The notes: a model not told the origin generated them from the letters alone. DNA of 64,000 bases from Caulobacter ginsengisoli (GCF_030814835.1 NZ_JAUSVS010000012.1:1-64000); one strand, 5' to 3'. Positions 52,962 through 61,457 are shown, counted from the stretch's first letter. Numbers and translations are program-made.

Positions 52962-53923
52962 TGAGCGGTCCGGCAGTCTTCGCCATTCCCTCCAAAGGAA
53001 GGCTCAAGGAACAGGTCGAGGGCTGGCTGGCCGATGCGGGCCTCGGCCTGAAGGCCGACGGCGGGTCGCGCGGCTACTCCGCCTCGCTGAGCGGTGCGCC
53101 GGGCATCGAGGTGCGGCTGCTGTCCGCCTCCGACATCGCCGCCGCCGTCGATAGCGGCGAGGTCCATCTGGGCGTCACCGGCGAGGACCTGTTGCGCGAG
53201 CGCGGCGGGGCGCTGGAGGATCGGGTGCAGCTGCTGCGGCCGCTGGGCTTCGGGCGAGCCGACCTGGTCACCGCCGTGCCCCGCGCCTGGCTGGACGTGG
53301 AGACCATGGCCGACCTGGAGGAGGTCGCCCACCTGCACCTGGCCCGCACCGGCCGGCGCCTGCGGGTGGCCACCAAATATGTCGCCCAGACCCGGGCCTT
53401 CTTCGCCGGTCACGGCGTGGCCGACTACCGCATCGTCGAGTCCAGCGGCGCCACCGAGGGGGCGCCGGCGGCCGGGGCGGCCGAGGTGGTGGTCGACATC
53501 ACCACAACGGGCGCGACCCTGGCGGCCAACAACCTCAAGATCGTCAGCGACGGGGTCATCCTGAAGAGCCAGGCCCAGCTGGCGGCGGCGCTCACCGCCG
53601 ACTGGACCGCTGAGAACCTGGCGAACGTGCGCCGCCTGCTCGGTGTCGTGGAGGCGCGGGCCCGGGCCGGCGGTCTGGCCAGCCTGGTCTGGCCGGCCGA
53701 TCAGGACGCGGCGGCGCGGACGGCCAGCGAGGCCTTCCTGGCGCGGGGCGCGCAGCGGCGGGCCAATGGCCTGCTGGCCGGGCAGGGCGACCTCTTCGCC
53801 ATCGCCGAGGCCCTGGGCGCGGCGGGAATCGGTCCGCTGACGGTTTCGCGTCCGGACTATGTTTTCGAGCCGGCCAGCGCCGCCGCCGACGCGCTCGCCG
53901 GCAGACTGTCGGTCGGTATTTGA
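52958..53923 (+). CDS. hisG: ATP phosphoribosyltransferase with C-terminal extension
   Basis: A 321-residue enzyme for the first step of histidine synthesis (PRPP + ATP). Motifs are IPSKGRLKEQVEGWL, LGVTGEDLLRE, LRVATKYVAQTRAFF and the PRPP loop region VVDITTTGATLAANNLKI. HisZ-dependent short HisG proteins are about 210-230 residues; here about 100 residues follow (GVVEARARAGGLASLVWPAD, ARGAQRRANGLLAGQGDLF) that do not look like the ACT-like regulatory domain of long HisG. ATG 52958 or 52961 starts it, overlapping hisZ. Confidence 0.94.
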   Translation: MMSGPAVFAIPSKGRLKEQVEGWLADAGLGLKADGGSRGYSASLSGAPGIEVRLLSASDIAAAVDSGEVHLGVTGEDLLRERGGALEDRVQLLRPLGFGRADLVTAVPRAWLDVETMADLEEVAHLHLARTGRRLRVATKYVAQTRAFFAGHGVADYRIVESSGATEGAPAAGAAEVVVDITTTGATLAANNLKIVSDGVILKSQAQLAAALTADWTAENLANVRRLLGVVEARARAGGLASLVWPADQDAAARTASEAFLARGAQRRANGLLAGQGDLFAIAEALGAAGIGPLTVSRPDYVFEPASAAADALAGRLSVGI

Positions 53924-53969
53924 CACGGGCGTCAAAAATTCCGCAACCAGAGGGGTTTTTTCGACGGTC

Positions 53970-53992
53970 GGGTCCAATAATCGACCCTTTTT
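53970..53992 (+). terminator. possible terminator of the his operon
   Basis: GGGTC pairs with GACCC across an 8-nt loop, followed by TTTTT. The stem is short, so support is moderate. The 395-bp stretch 53924-54318 holds this, a possible small RNA and the left repeat of the DUF559 element. Confidence 0.45.
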
Positions 53993-54037
53993 CCGCCACT
54001 TAGGCGAATTTTGTTGCTCAGAACGGGGGCGACTCGC

Positions 54038-54205
54038 CTTGACAGGGGACGGGACATGCCGTCTTTTCGTGACTGCGTGAGGTTCATCAAGACGTAGATC
54101 TTGAGGCCTCCGGCGTTTCGGGGAGGAAACGCCCACTTGGATCGAGTGATCGAGGAAAAAGCCGGACCCGCCGCGATTATCCCCCGCGGCGGGTTTGGTG
54201 TTTTT
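54038..54205 (+). ncRNA. possible small RNA or short-ORF transcript after hisG
   Basis: A TTGACA hexamer (about 54038) precedes a structured stretch: a 13-codon frame MPSFRDCVRFIKT (54056-54097) after a GGGGAC site, a perfect 8-bp hairpin GGCGTTTC-ggggag-GAAACGCC (54112-54133) whose loop is a Shine-Dalgarno-like sequence, and a strong terminator (54168-54205). This order looks like an independent short transcript. I do not recognise it as a known RNA family. Confidence 0.4.
54168..54205 (+). terminator. strong Rho-independent terminator
   Basis: CCCGCCGC and GCGGCGGG form a perfect 8-bp stem across an 11-nt loop, followed by TTTGGTGTTTTT. It is not directly downstream of any annotated gene, which supports a separate short transcript. 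Confidence 0.75.
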
Positions 54206-54231
54206 GGCGTGTGCGTCAAAACTTCATCAAT

Positions 54232-54296
54232 CCTCCCCCGGAGGGGGAGGGGGACCGCGCCGAAGGCGTGGTGGAGGGGGTCAGCCTCTACATCCA
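54232..54296. repeat. left terminal inverted repeat of the DUF559 element, copy 2
   Basis: It begins CCTCCCCCGGAGGGGGAG and ends GCCTCTACATCCA. It is the reverse complement of 54753-54817 with only about two differences in 65 bases (near AGGGGGTCAGCC). It belongs to family A, the same arm as the palindromes around DUF559 copy 1. Confidence 0.88.
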
Positions 54297-54318
54297 CATC
54301 TAGGTGTTCGCGCCCAGC

Positions 54319-54708
54319 CTACTGCGCCGACGCCGTGCGACCCCATGGCCGCTCAAACGGCTCGGCTCCAGCCGCCAGGATCAAGCTTTTGACCCGGTTG
54401 GGATCGTGAACGACCAAGCCGGACGGAATGCGCAACACGCGGATATGGCGGTCGGCCAGCCAGGCATCGCGCTGAGCATCCTCGGCCCGCCTGGCTTCGA
54501 GATGGTGGATTCCCCCATCGACCTCCACGGCCAGGCGGATCTCATCGCAGTAGAAGTCGAGAACGAAACGTCCGAAGGGGTGCTGCTTTCGGAAATGGAG
54601 CCCCTGCAGACCTCCGCGGCGCAGAAGCGTCCAAAGGACGACCTCGCTGTAGGTCATCTGGCGTCGCAGACGGCGAGCCCGGGTTCTCGTTTTCGCCGGA
54701 GCATCCAT
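54319..54708 (-). CDS. DUF559 (Vsr-like fold) putative endonuclease, copy 2
   Basis: A 129-residue protein, same length as and about 70% identical to the gene at 10274-10663. The core motifs PFGRFVLDFYCDE and LAVEVDGGIHHLE are conserved, as are the N-terminus MDAPAKTR and the segment RHIRVLRIPS. The catalytic-type Asp and Glu residues are all present, so both copies look intact. It lies inside 65-bp terminal inverted repeats and has the same LexA box 5 nt before the ATG. Its gene neighbours on either side are unrelated to those of copy 1, which supports movement. Confidence 0.87.
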   Translation of the reverse strand: MDAPAKTRTRARRLRRQMTYSEVVLWTLLRRGGLQGLHFRKQHPFGRFVLDFYCDEIRLAVEVDGGIHHLEARRAEDAQRDAWLADRHIRVLRIPSGLVVHDPNRVKSLILAAGAEPFERPWGRTASAQ

Positions 54709-54713
54709 GACTG

Positions 54714-54728
54714 GAACATATCATGAAC
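54714..54728 (-). promoter_or_regulatory. LexA (SOS) box of DUF559 copy 2
   Basis: On the gene's strand: GTTCATGATATGTTC, an exact GTTC-N7-GTTC. It differs from the copy-1 box by a single spacer base and has the identical 5-nt distance to the ATG. Preservation in two diverged copies supports function. Confidence 0.8.
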
Positions 54729-54752
54729 ATGTCGGGAGGCAATCTCCTGGCG

Positions 54753-54817
54753 TGGATGTAGAGGCGAACCCCCTCCACCACGCCTTCGGCGCGGTCCCCC
54801 TCCCCCTCCGGGGGAGG
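54753..54817. repeat. right terminal inverted repeat of the DUF559 element, copy 2
   Basis: It starts TGGATGTAGAGGC and ends CTCCGGGGGAGG, mirroring 54232-54296. The bases just outside are AAT on both sides, a possible 3-bp target duplication, though this is too short to be sure. Confidence 0.88.
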
Positions 54818-54823
54818 AATGAA

Positions 54824-54856
54824 AAAGGGCGGACCGTGAGGTCCGCCCTTCTCCGT
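54824..54856 (-). terminator. terminator of the M13 peptidase gene
   Basis: AAGGGCGGACC and GGTCCGCCCTT form an 11-bp stem around gtga, flanked by AAAA on the left for the minus-strand gene. It lies 18 bp after the stop codon of the 54875-57001 gene. Confidence 0.75.
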
Positions 54857-54874
54857 CTCAGCGCTGTCTTGCGC

Positions 54875-57001
54875 CTACCAGATCTTCACCCGGTCCGCCG
54901 GCGCGACATACAGCTTGTCGCCTTCCTTCACGCCCCAGGCGTCATACCAGCCGTTGACGTTCCGGATGGTCCCGTCGACGCGGTAGTAGGCCGGCGAGTG
55001 GGGGTCGGTGGCGACCTGTTGCTTGAGGGCCTCGTCGCGGATCTTGGCGCGCCAGACCTGCGCCCAGCCCAGGAACACCCGCTGGTCGCCGGTGAAGCCG
55101 TCGAGGACCGGGGCCGGCTTGCCGCCCAGCGAGACGCGGTAGGCGTCGAGCGCCAGGGAGAGGCCCCCCATGTCGCCGATGTTCTCGCCCATGGTCAGGC
55201 CGCCCTGCACATGGAAGCCGGGGATGGGCTCGAAGGCCGAATACTGGGCGCCCAGCTTGTCGGCCTGGACCTTGAACTTGGCGGCGTCCTCGGGGGTCCA
55301 CCAGTCGCGCAGCACGCCGTCGCCGTCGGACTTGCGGCCCTGGTCGTCGAAGCCGTGGCTGATCTCGTGGCCGATCACCCCGCCGATGCCGCCATAGTTG
55401 ATGGCCGGGTCGGCGTTCGGATCGAAGAAGGGCGCCTGCAGGATGGCGGCCGGGAAGACGATCTCGTTCATGGTCGAGTTGTAGTAGGCGTTCACCGTCT
55501 GCGGAGTCATGCCCCACTCCTGGCGATCGACCGGGCCGTTCAGCCGGGCCACCTCATAGCGCCATTCGAAGGCGCCGGCCCGGCGGGCGTTGCCGACCAG
55601 GTCGTCGGACTTGATGACCAGCTTGGAATAGTCGCGCCACTTGTCGGGATAGCCGACCTTGACGTTGAACTTGGCCAGCTTGTCGAGCGCCTTGGCCTTG
55701 GTCTCGTCGCTCATCCAGTCCAGCTTCTCGATCCGGGCCTTGAGGGCCGTGCGGATGTCGCTGATCAGCGAGACCATCTTGGCCTTGGATTCCGGCGGGA
55801 AGTAGCGGGCGACATAGACCTTGCCCACCGACTCGCCCAGCAGGCCGTTGACCATGCCCACACCGCGCTTCCAGCGGGGGCGCTGCTCGGGGGCGCCCGA
55901 CAGTTCATGGGCGCGGAACTGCCAGTTGGCGTCGACGAAGCGCTTGGAGAGCAGCGGGGCGGCGCCGTCCACCAGGTGGAAGGCCTGCCAGGCTTTCAGC
56001 GTATCGACCGAGGTCTCGCCGTAGATCTTGGCGTATTTCGGGAAGGCGGTGTTGGTGCCCAGGATGACGCGATCGACCTTGGGCAGCTCGGTGCCGGCGA
56101 AATAGCGGTCCCAGTTGTAGCCGGGGGTATAGGCCTTCAGCTCGGCCCAGGTCATGGGGTTATAGGTCTTGTCGCGGTCGCGGCGCTCGATGCGGGTCCA
56201 GGAGGCCTCGGCCAGCTGGGTTTCGAAGGCCAGGACGGCCTTGGCCGAGCCGGCCGGGTCGGGCCACTTGGCCATGGTCAGCATCTGGGCGATGTAGGCC
56301 TCGTACTTGGCTTTCTTGTCGGCGTATTTGGCGTCCAGATAGTAGTCGCGGTCGGGCAGGCCCAGGCCGCCGAGGCCGGCATAGACGGCGTAGTGGGCCG
56401 GGTCCTTGGCGTCCTGGCCGATGCCCAGGCCCATCAGGGCGGTGAAGCCCGAGAAGTTGTCCGTGCCCATCAGGGTGGTCAGGTCGTCGCGCGTCTTGAC
56501 CTTCTGGATCTGGGCCAGGTCGCCGGCGATCGGCTGGATGTCCAGCTTCTCGGCCAGGGCCTCGTCCATGAAGGCCTTGTAGGCGTCGCCGATCTTGGTG
56601 GCGTCGGGGCCCTTTTCCTTGCCGGACGCCGAGTCCTCGATGATCGAGCGGGTGCGGGCTTCGGAGAGGATCGACAGCTTGTCGAAATTGCCGAACCGGG
56701 TGCGGTCGGCCGGGATCTCGGTGCGGGCGTCCCAGGCGCCGTTGGCGAACTTGTAGAAGTCGTCGCCGGGCTTCACCGAGCGGTCCATGCCGGTGAGGTC
56801 GAAGCCCCAGGTTCCATAGTGCGGGCTTTCCAGCGAAACCACCTCGCCGCCGCCGGCGGCGGGCGTGTCGGCCGGATTGAACAGCGACTGCAGGGTGCAG
56901 GCGTCGTCCAGGCAGACATGGTTGTCATGGGCGGCCACCGGGCCGAACGCGGCCAGCGACAAGGCCGCCACGGCGGCGGCGCGCAACAGAATGGATTTCA
57001 T
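54875..57001 (-). CDS. M13-family metallopeptidase (neprilysin/PepO-like), 1
   Basis: A 708-residue exported zinc peptidase. A signal peptide (LLRAAAVAALSLAAFGPVAA) precedes the M13_N region (GTWGFDLTGMDRSVKPGDDFYKFANGAWD) and the M13 catalytic domain with GHEISHGFDDQGR (His545, Glu546, His549) and ENIGDMGG (Glu606, Asp610), plus NAYYNST for substrate binding. It should cleave oligopeptides in the periplasm. It is close in sequence to the following gene on the same strand. The N-terminal insert HDNHVCLDDACTLQSLFNPA is not in the paralogue. Confidence 0.94.
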   Translation of the reverse strand: MKSILLRAAAVAALSLAAFGPVAAHDNHVCLDDACTLQSLFNPADTPAAGGGEVVSLESPHYGTWGFDLTGMDRSVKPGDDFYKFANGAWDARTEIPADRTRFGNFDKLSILSEARTRSIIEDSASGKEKGPDATKIGDAYKAFMDEALAEKLDIQPIAGDLAQIQKVKTRDDLTTLMGTDNFSGFTALMGLGIGQDAKDPAHYAVYAGLGGLGLPDRDYYLDAKYADKKAKYEAYIAQMLTMAKWPDPAGSAKAVLAFETQLAEASWTRIERRDRDKTYNPMTWAELKAYTPGYNWDRYFAGTELPKVDRVILGTNTAFPKYAKIYGETSVDTLKAWQAFHLVDGAAPLLSKRFVDANWQFRAHELSGAPEQRPRWKRGVGMVNGLLGESVGKVYVARYFPPESKAKMVSLISDIRTALKARIEKLDWMSDETKAKALDKLAKFNVKVGYPDKWRDYSKLVIKSDDLVGNARRAGAFEWRYEVARLNGPVDRQEWGMTPQTVNAYYNSTMNEIVFPAAILQAPFFDPNADPAINYGGIGGVIGHEISHGFDDQGRKSDGDGVLRDWWTPEDAAKFKVQADKLGAQYSAFEPIPGFHVQGGLTMGENIGDMGGLSLALDAYRVSLGGKPAPVLDGFTGDQRVFLGWAQVWRAKIRDEALKQQVATDPHSPAYYRVDGTIRNVNGWYDAWGVKEGDKLYVAPADRVKIW

Positions 57002-57170
57002 GGGGGGCGATCCTCAGCCGGAAATGCAACGGGCGGGACTTTGCACGGCGGTTCCGGCCCCGGCGCGTTAATTTTCGTTCATGGTCCAAAGAAAAGGGGC
57101 GCCGCCTTGCCAGACGGCGCCCCTTGGAGGGTCTAACCGACCACTGTTATGGCCGGCTCAGGGTCAGTCT

Positions 57171-59249
57171 TTACCAGATGCGGACCCGGTCGGCCGGGGC
57201 GACATACATCTTGTCGCCGGGCTGGATGTTCCAGGCCGCGTACCAGGCGTCGACGTTCCGCAACGTGCCGATCACCCGGTAGTAGTCGGGCGAGTGGGGA
57301 TCGCTGACCAGGCGCTGGCGCAGGGCGTCGTCGCGGGTCTTGGCGCGCCAGATCTGGGCGAAGGCCAGGAAGAAGCGCTGGTCGCCGGTCAGGCCGTCGA
57401 TCACCGGAGCTTGCTTGCCGCCCAGGGACAGCTTGTAGGCGTCATAGGCGACGAGAATGCCGCCCAGGTCACCGATGTTCTCGCCCATGGTCAGGTCGCC
57501 GTTGACATGGGCGCCGGGCAGGGGCTCGAAGCTGGAATAGAGGGCCGACAGCTTCTTGGTCTGAAGCTCGAACTTGGCGGCGTCTTCCGGCTGCCACCAG
57601 TCGGTCAGGGAGCCGTCGGCGGCGAACTTGCGGCCTTCGTCGTCGAAGCCGTGGCTCATCTCGTGGCCGATCACCGCGCCGATGCCGCCGAAATTGACGG
57701 CCGGGTCGGCCTCAGGATCGAAGAACGGCGGCTGCAGGATGGCGGCCGGAAAGACGATCTCGTTCATCGTCGGGTCGTAGTAGGCGTTCACCGTCTGCGG
57801 GTACATGCCCCACTCCTGGCGGTCCACCGGGCCGTGCAGCTTGTGAATCTGGTAGTCCCACTCGAAGCGGTTGGCGCGGTCGACATTGCCCCAGAGGTCG
57901 GCGTCCTTGATGGCCAGCTTGGAATAGTCGCGCCACTTGTCCGGATAGGCGATCTTGACGTTGAAGGCCGCCAGCTTGGCCAGGGCCTTTTCCTTGGTCG
58001 CCGGGGTCATCCAGTCCAGCCGCTCGATACGGCCCTTCATGGCCGTGCGCAGGGTCTCGACCAGGGTCTTCATCTGGGCCTTGGACTCGGCCGGGAAGTA
58101 GTCGGCGACATAGACCTTGCCGACCGCCTCGCCCAGCTGGTTGCCGACCAGGGCGACGCCGCGCTTCCAGCGCACCCGCTGCTCGGGCTGGCCGTTCAGG
58201 GTCTTGGCGCGGAAGTCGAAATTGGCGTCGACGAAGGCCTTGGACAGGAAGGGCGAGGACTGGTCGATGACGCCGAAGGCCTGCCAGGCCTGCAGGGTCT
58301 CGATCGGGGTCTCGGCATAGATCTTGGCGATGGCGGTGAAGGCGGTCGGTTCGGCCACCACCACGTTGGTGATGTCGCTAACCCCGGCGCCCTTCATGAA
58401 GGCGGTCCAGTTGAAGCCGGGGGCCAGCTTGGCGACCTGGGCGACCGTCATCGGGTTGTAGGTCTTGTCGGGGTTGCGCTCCTCGACCTTGGTCCAGCTG
58501 ACCTTGGCGATGGATTCTTCCATGGCCAGGATGGCGTCGGCCTGCTTGTCGGCGTCGGGCCACCCGGCGAGCTTGAGCATCTGGGCGACATAGGCGTGAT
58601 AGGCCGCCTTCTTGGCCGCGAACTGTTCGGTCAGATAGTAGTCGCGGTCGGGCAGGCCCAGGCCCGAGGAGCCGAGGTAGAAGCTGTATTTGGTGGTGTC
58701 CTTGGCGTCCTGGCCGACGCCACCGCCGAAGAAGCTGTAGCCGAAGCTGCCTTGCGAGCGGCCCATCAGCTCGGCGATCTGGTCGCGGGTCTTGGCGGCC
58801 TTGATGGCGGCCAGCGGGGCGGCGAGCGGCTTGGCGCCCAGGGCCTCGACGGTCTTTTCATCCATGAAGCTGGCATAGAGGCCGCCGATCTGGCGGGCCT
58901 CGCCGGAGGCCTTGGGATCGGAGGCGGCCTTTTCGATCAGGGCGCGGCTGCGGGCGTCGGAAAGTTCCCGCAGGGCGTTGAAGCTGCCCCAGCCGGTGCG
59001 GTCGGACGGGATGACCAGCTTGTCCATGTAGGTCCCGTTGGCGAACTTGAAGAAGTCGTCGCCGGGCTTCACGGAGAGATCGCGGCCGGCCAGGTCGAAG
59101 CCCCAGGTCCCCATGCGCGGGGCCTTGGTCAGGTCGGACGGCATGGCGGCGGGCGAGGCGGCGGCGGTGTCGGCGGCCACGGCGGCGGCCGAGAGGCCGG
59201 CGCAGGCCAGGATGGCCGCGGCGGCGGCGCTGAACAGAAGGCGTTTCAT
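57171..59249 (-). CDS. M13-family metallopeptidase (neprilysin/PepO-like), 2
   Basis: A 692-residue paralogue of the previous entry. A signal peptide (KRLLFSAAAAAILACAGLSAAA) precedes GTWGFDLAGRDLSVKPGDDFFKFANGTY; the catalytic domain has GHEMSHGFDDEGR (His529, Glu530, His533) and ENIGDLGG (Glu590, Asp594). Both genes end in PADRVKIW or PADRVRIW. The start is the ATG at 59249; the longer frame upstream is not family sequence. The two genes lie 169 bp apart in tandem, so they arose by duplication. Confidence 0.94.
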   Translation of the reverse strand: MKRLLFSAAAAAILACAGLSAAAVAADTAAASPAAMPSDLTKAPRMGTWGFDLAGRDLSVKPGDDFFKFANGTYMDKLVIPSDRTGWGSFNALRELSDARSRALIEKAASDPKASGEARQIGGLYASFMDEKTVEALGAKPLAAPLAAIKAAKTRDQIAELMGRSQGSFGYSFFGGGVGQDAKDTTKYSFYLGSSGLGLPDRDYYLTEQFAAKKAAYHAYVAQMLKLAGWPDADKQADAILAMEESIAKVSWTKVEERNPDKTYNPMTVAQVAKLAPGFNWTAFMKGAGVSDITNVVVAEPTAFTAIAKIYAETPIETLQAWQAFGVIDQSSPFLSKAFVDANFDFRAKTLNGQPEQRVRWKRGVALVGNQLGEAVGKVYVADYFPAESKAQMKTLVETLRTAMKGRIERLDWMTPATKEKALAKLAAFNVKIAYPDKWRDYSKLAIKDADLWGNVDRANRFEWDYQIHKLHGPVDRQEWGMYPQTVNAYYDPTMNEIVFPAAILQPPFFDPEADPAVNFGGIGAVIGHEMSHGFDDEGRKFAADGSLTDWWQPEDAAKFELQTKKLSALYSSFEPLPGAHVNGDLTMGENIGDLGGILVAYDAYKLSLGGKQAPVIDGLTGDQRFFLAFAQIWRAKTRDDALRQRLVSDPHSPDYYRVIGTLRNVDAWYAAWNIQPGDKMYVAPADRVRIW

Positions 59250-59370
59250 GGAGGGATTTGGCATCCGAAATTGACGGTGGCCGGACTCATGCACCCCCGC
59301 CCGGCGTACGGGGCGTTAAATTTCGTTCACGTGACGGGCGGAGTCCCCAAGCCGGGGTCGGACTCTCAGC

Positions 59371-59539
59371 ATTCCTCGCCCCTTGGGCGAGGTGGCGGCG
59401 AAGCCGACGGAGTGGGTCCTTAGGAGCACACGGTGTGTCAGGATGACGCTTTGTCAGAGTGGACGTGCTTGAAACGCCGTGTGCTCCCAAGAGCCCACTC
59501 CACCACTTCGTGGTCCCCCTCGCCCAACGGGCGAGGAAT
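59371..59539. repeat. palindromic intergenic element, family B, copy 2
   Basis: It begins ATTCCTCGCCCCTTGGGCGAGG and ends CGCCCAACGGGCGAGGAAT as inverted repeats. Inside, GGAGTGGGTCCTTAGGAGCACACGG mirrors CCGTGTGCTCCCAAGAGCCCACTCC. The last base is part of the TGA stop of the acyl-CoA synthetase. It is related to 83-209. Confidence 0.8.
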
Positions 59540-61185
59540 CAGGTCACCGGAATCTGCAGCGCTTCCAGGGCTCTTTGCCGCACGCCCTTGTAGTCGACCT
59601 TGCCGTTGGCGGCCCGGTTGATGGGCAGGAAGACCAGGTCGCGGGGGGCCTTGTAGGCGGCCAGCCTTCCCTTCACGTGGGCCGAGAGTTCCGCCAGGCT
59701 GGGCTGGTCTCCGGACGCCTCGACCACCGCGCAGATGCGCTCGTTGAAGCGGGCGTCGGGGATGCCGACTACCACGGCGTCGCGGACGGCGGGGTGGGTC
59801 TTTAGCGCCTCCTCGACCTCTTCGGGGAAGACCTTTTCGCCGCCGGTGTTGATCACCTGGCTGCCGCGGCCCAGCAGGCGGATGGAGCCGTCGGCGTTGA
59901 CCTCGGCGAAGTCGCCGGGGACCGACCAGCGCCGGCCCTCGAAGGTCTGGAAGGTGCGGGCCGACTTCTCCGGGTCTTTATAGTAGCCGACCGGGATGAA
60001 GCCGCCGACGGCGACCAGGCCCTTGCGGCCCGAGCCGGGCTCGACCCGCTGGCCGGCCTCGTCGAAGACGGCGGCGTTGGGCCCGACCATGAACTGGGCG
60101 GTGCTGGCCTCGGCCCCGGCGGTGGACTGGGAAACACCCAGGCCCACGGCCTCCGAACTGCCCAGGCTGTCGAACAGCACGCAGCCCGGCGGCAGGTGGC
60201 GCAGCAGGCCCTGCTTGTTCTCATGGCTCCAGACCACGCCCGAGGAGCCGATGCGGACCAGGCTGGAGATGTCCCAGCGGCCGGGATTGTTGTCGAGCGC
60301 GTCGAGCATCGGGGCGGCGAAGGCGTTGCCGACGATGGAGACGCTGCGGGCCTTCAGACGGTCGACCTCGCGCCACAGCTCCTCGGCGTCGAAGCGGCGC
60401 GAGGGCAGGGAGATGATCGCCCCGCCGGTGTTCATCGCCCCGAACGCCCCGAACTGGGCGGTGCCGTGCATCAGCGGGCAGGCGGCGACCAGGCTGGAGG
60501 GCGGCGGCAGCTCCAGGTCGCCGGCCTTGCCGGTGCGGATACGCGTCCCCGCGTCGGCGGGACTGTCGAAGGGCGGGATGCCGGCCAGGGCGTTGCCGCC
60601 GGCCCCCAGCACCTGGAACAGGTCGTCCTGGCGCCACATCACCCCCTTGGGCATGCCGGTGGTGCCGCCGGTATAGAGCAGCAGCAGGTCATCGCCGCCG
60701 CGGCCCCAGGGGGCGACGACCCGGTCGGCGCCCTTCGCGGCGATGGATTCGTATTCGGTCGCCCAGTCCGGGATCGGCGCGCCCTCGTCCTCGACGGCGA
60801 TCCAGGCCTTCACGCCCGGCAGGCGGTCCTTGATGGCCTCCAGTTTGGGGGCGAAGCCGGCGTGGAAGACGATGACCTCGGCATCGGCGTTGTCGAAGAG
60901 ATAGAAGAGTTCCTCGGTCTCGTAGCGGTAGTTGGCGTTGACCGGGACCAGGCCGATCTTGAAGGCGGCGTAATAGCTCTCGAGATATTCCGGGCAGTTG
61001 AAGAGATAGGCGGCCAGCTTGCCCTGCTGGCTGACCCCGGCGGCCAGCAGATGGGCGGCCAGCGCATTGGCCCGGCGGTCGAAGTCGCGCCAGGAAATGA
61101 CCCGCTGGCCCTGGATCTGGGCGGGCCGGTCGGGCGCCGCGGCGGCCACTTCTTCCCAGACGTCGGCGAAGCACCAGCCGGACAT
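59539..61185 (-). CDS. AMP-forming acyl-CoA synthetase (fatty acid/steroid type)
   Basis: A 548-residue ANL-superfamily enzyme. The AMP-binding P-loop-like motif is LLLLYTGGTTGMPKGVMW, followed by SLGSSEAVGLG and, in the C-terminal domain, YKDPEKSARTF, RRWSVPGDFAEVNADGSIRLLGRG and the Lys in RAANGKVDYKGVR that catalyses adenylation. It activates a carboxylic acid as an acyl-CoA; the substrate is unknown. The ATG at 61185 follows CAGGGAGAAA. Its stop codon touches the family B element. Confidence 0.93.
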   Translation of the reverse strand: MSGWCFADVWEEVAAAAPDRPAQIQGQRVISWRDFDRRANALAAHLLAAGVSQQGKLAAYLFNCPEYLESYYAAFKIGLVPVNANYRYETEELFYLFDNADAEVIVFHAGFAPKLEAIKDRLPGVKAWIAVEDEGAPIPDWATEYESIAAKGADRVVAPWGRGGDDLLLLYTGGTTGMPKGVMWRQDDLFQVLGAGGNALAGIPPFDSPADAGTRIRTGKAGDLELPPPSSLVAACPLMHGTAQFGAFGAMNTGGAIISLPSRRFDAEELWREVDRLKARSVSIVGNAFAAPMLDALDNNPGRWDISSLVRIGSSGVVWSHENKQGLLRHLPPGCVLFDSLGSSEAVGLGVSQSTAGAEASTAQFMVGPNAAVFDEAGQRVEPGSGRKGLVAVGGFIPVGYYKDPEKSARTFQTFEGRRWSVPGDFAEVNADGSIRLLGRGSQVINTGGEKVFPEEVEEALKTHPAVRDAVVVGIPDARFNERICAVVEASGDQPSLAELSAHVKGRLAAYKAPRDLVFLPINRAANGKVDYKGVRQRALEALQIPVT

Positions 61186-61298
61186 GCGCGTTTCTCCCTG
61201 CACCACTCGATTTTGGGCATTTTTTGATTGGCCCAAGTTAGCGGCGGTCAGTCAGCGGCTGTCAATGAGTGCCCCGGCGTCAGCCAGTCTAGCCGCCA

Positions 61299-61452
61299 CC
61301 CTTCCTCCTCGATGGAGGAAGGGCAGGGTTGGTGGTGTGTCCGCGGAGTTTGGGTGAATGGCGTGGGGTGGCGACCACGCCTCCCCGCGTTTTTCCGGAA
61401 ACGCTGTGCCACCACCACTATCCCCAACCCTTCCTCCATCGAGGAGGAAGGG
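61299..61452. repeat. 154-bp palindromic element, family C, copy 1
   Basis: Arms CCCTTCCTCCTCGATGGAGG and its mirror CCTCCATCGAGGAGGAAGGG bound an inner part with GTGGCGACCACGCCTCCCCGCG and TTCCGGAAACGC. It lies between the acyl-CoA synthetase and the copper chaperone, 5 bp from the latter's stop codon. The copy at 63843-63995 is in the reverse orientation. Confidence 0.8.
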
Positions 61453-61457
61453 AGCTT

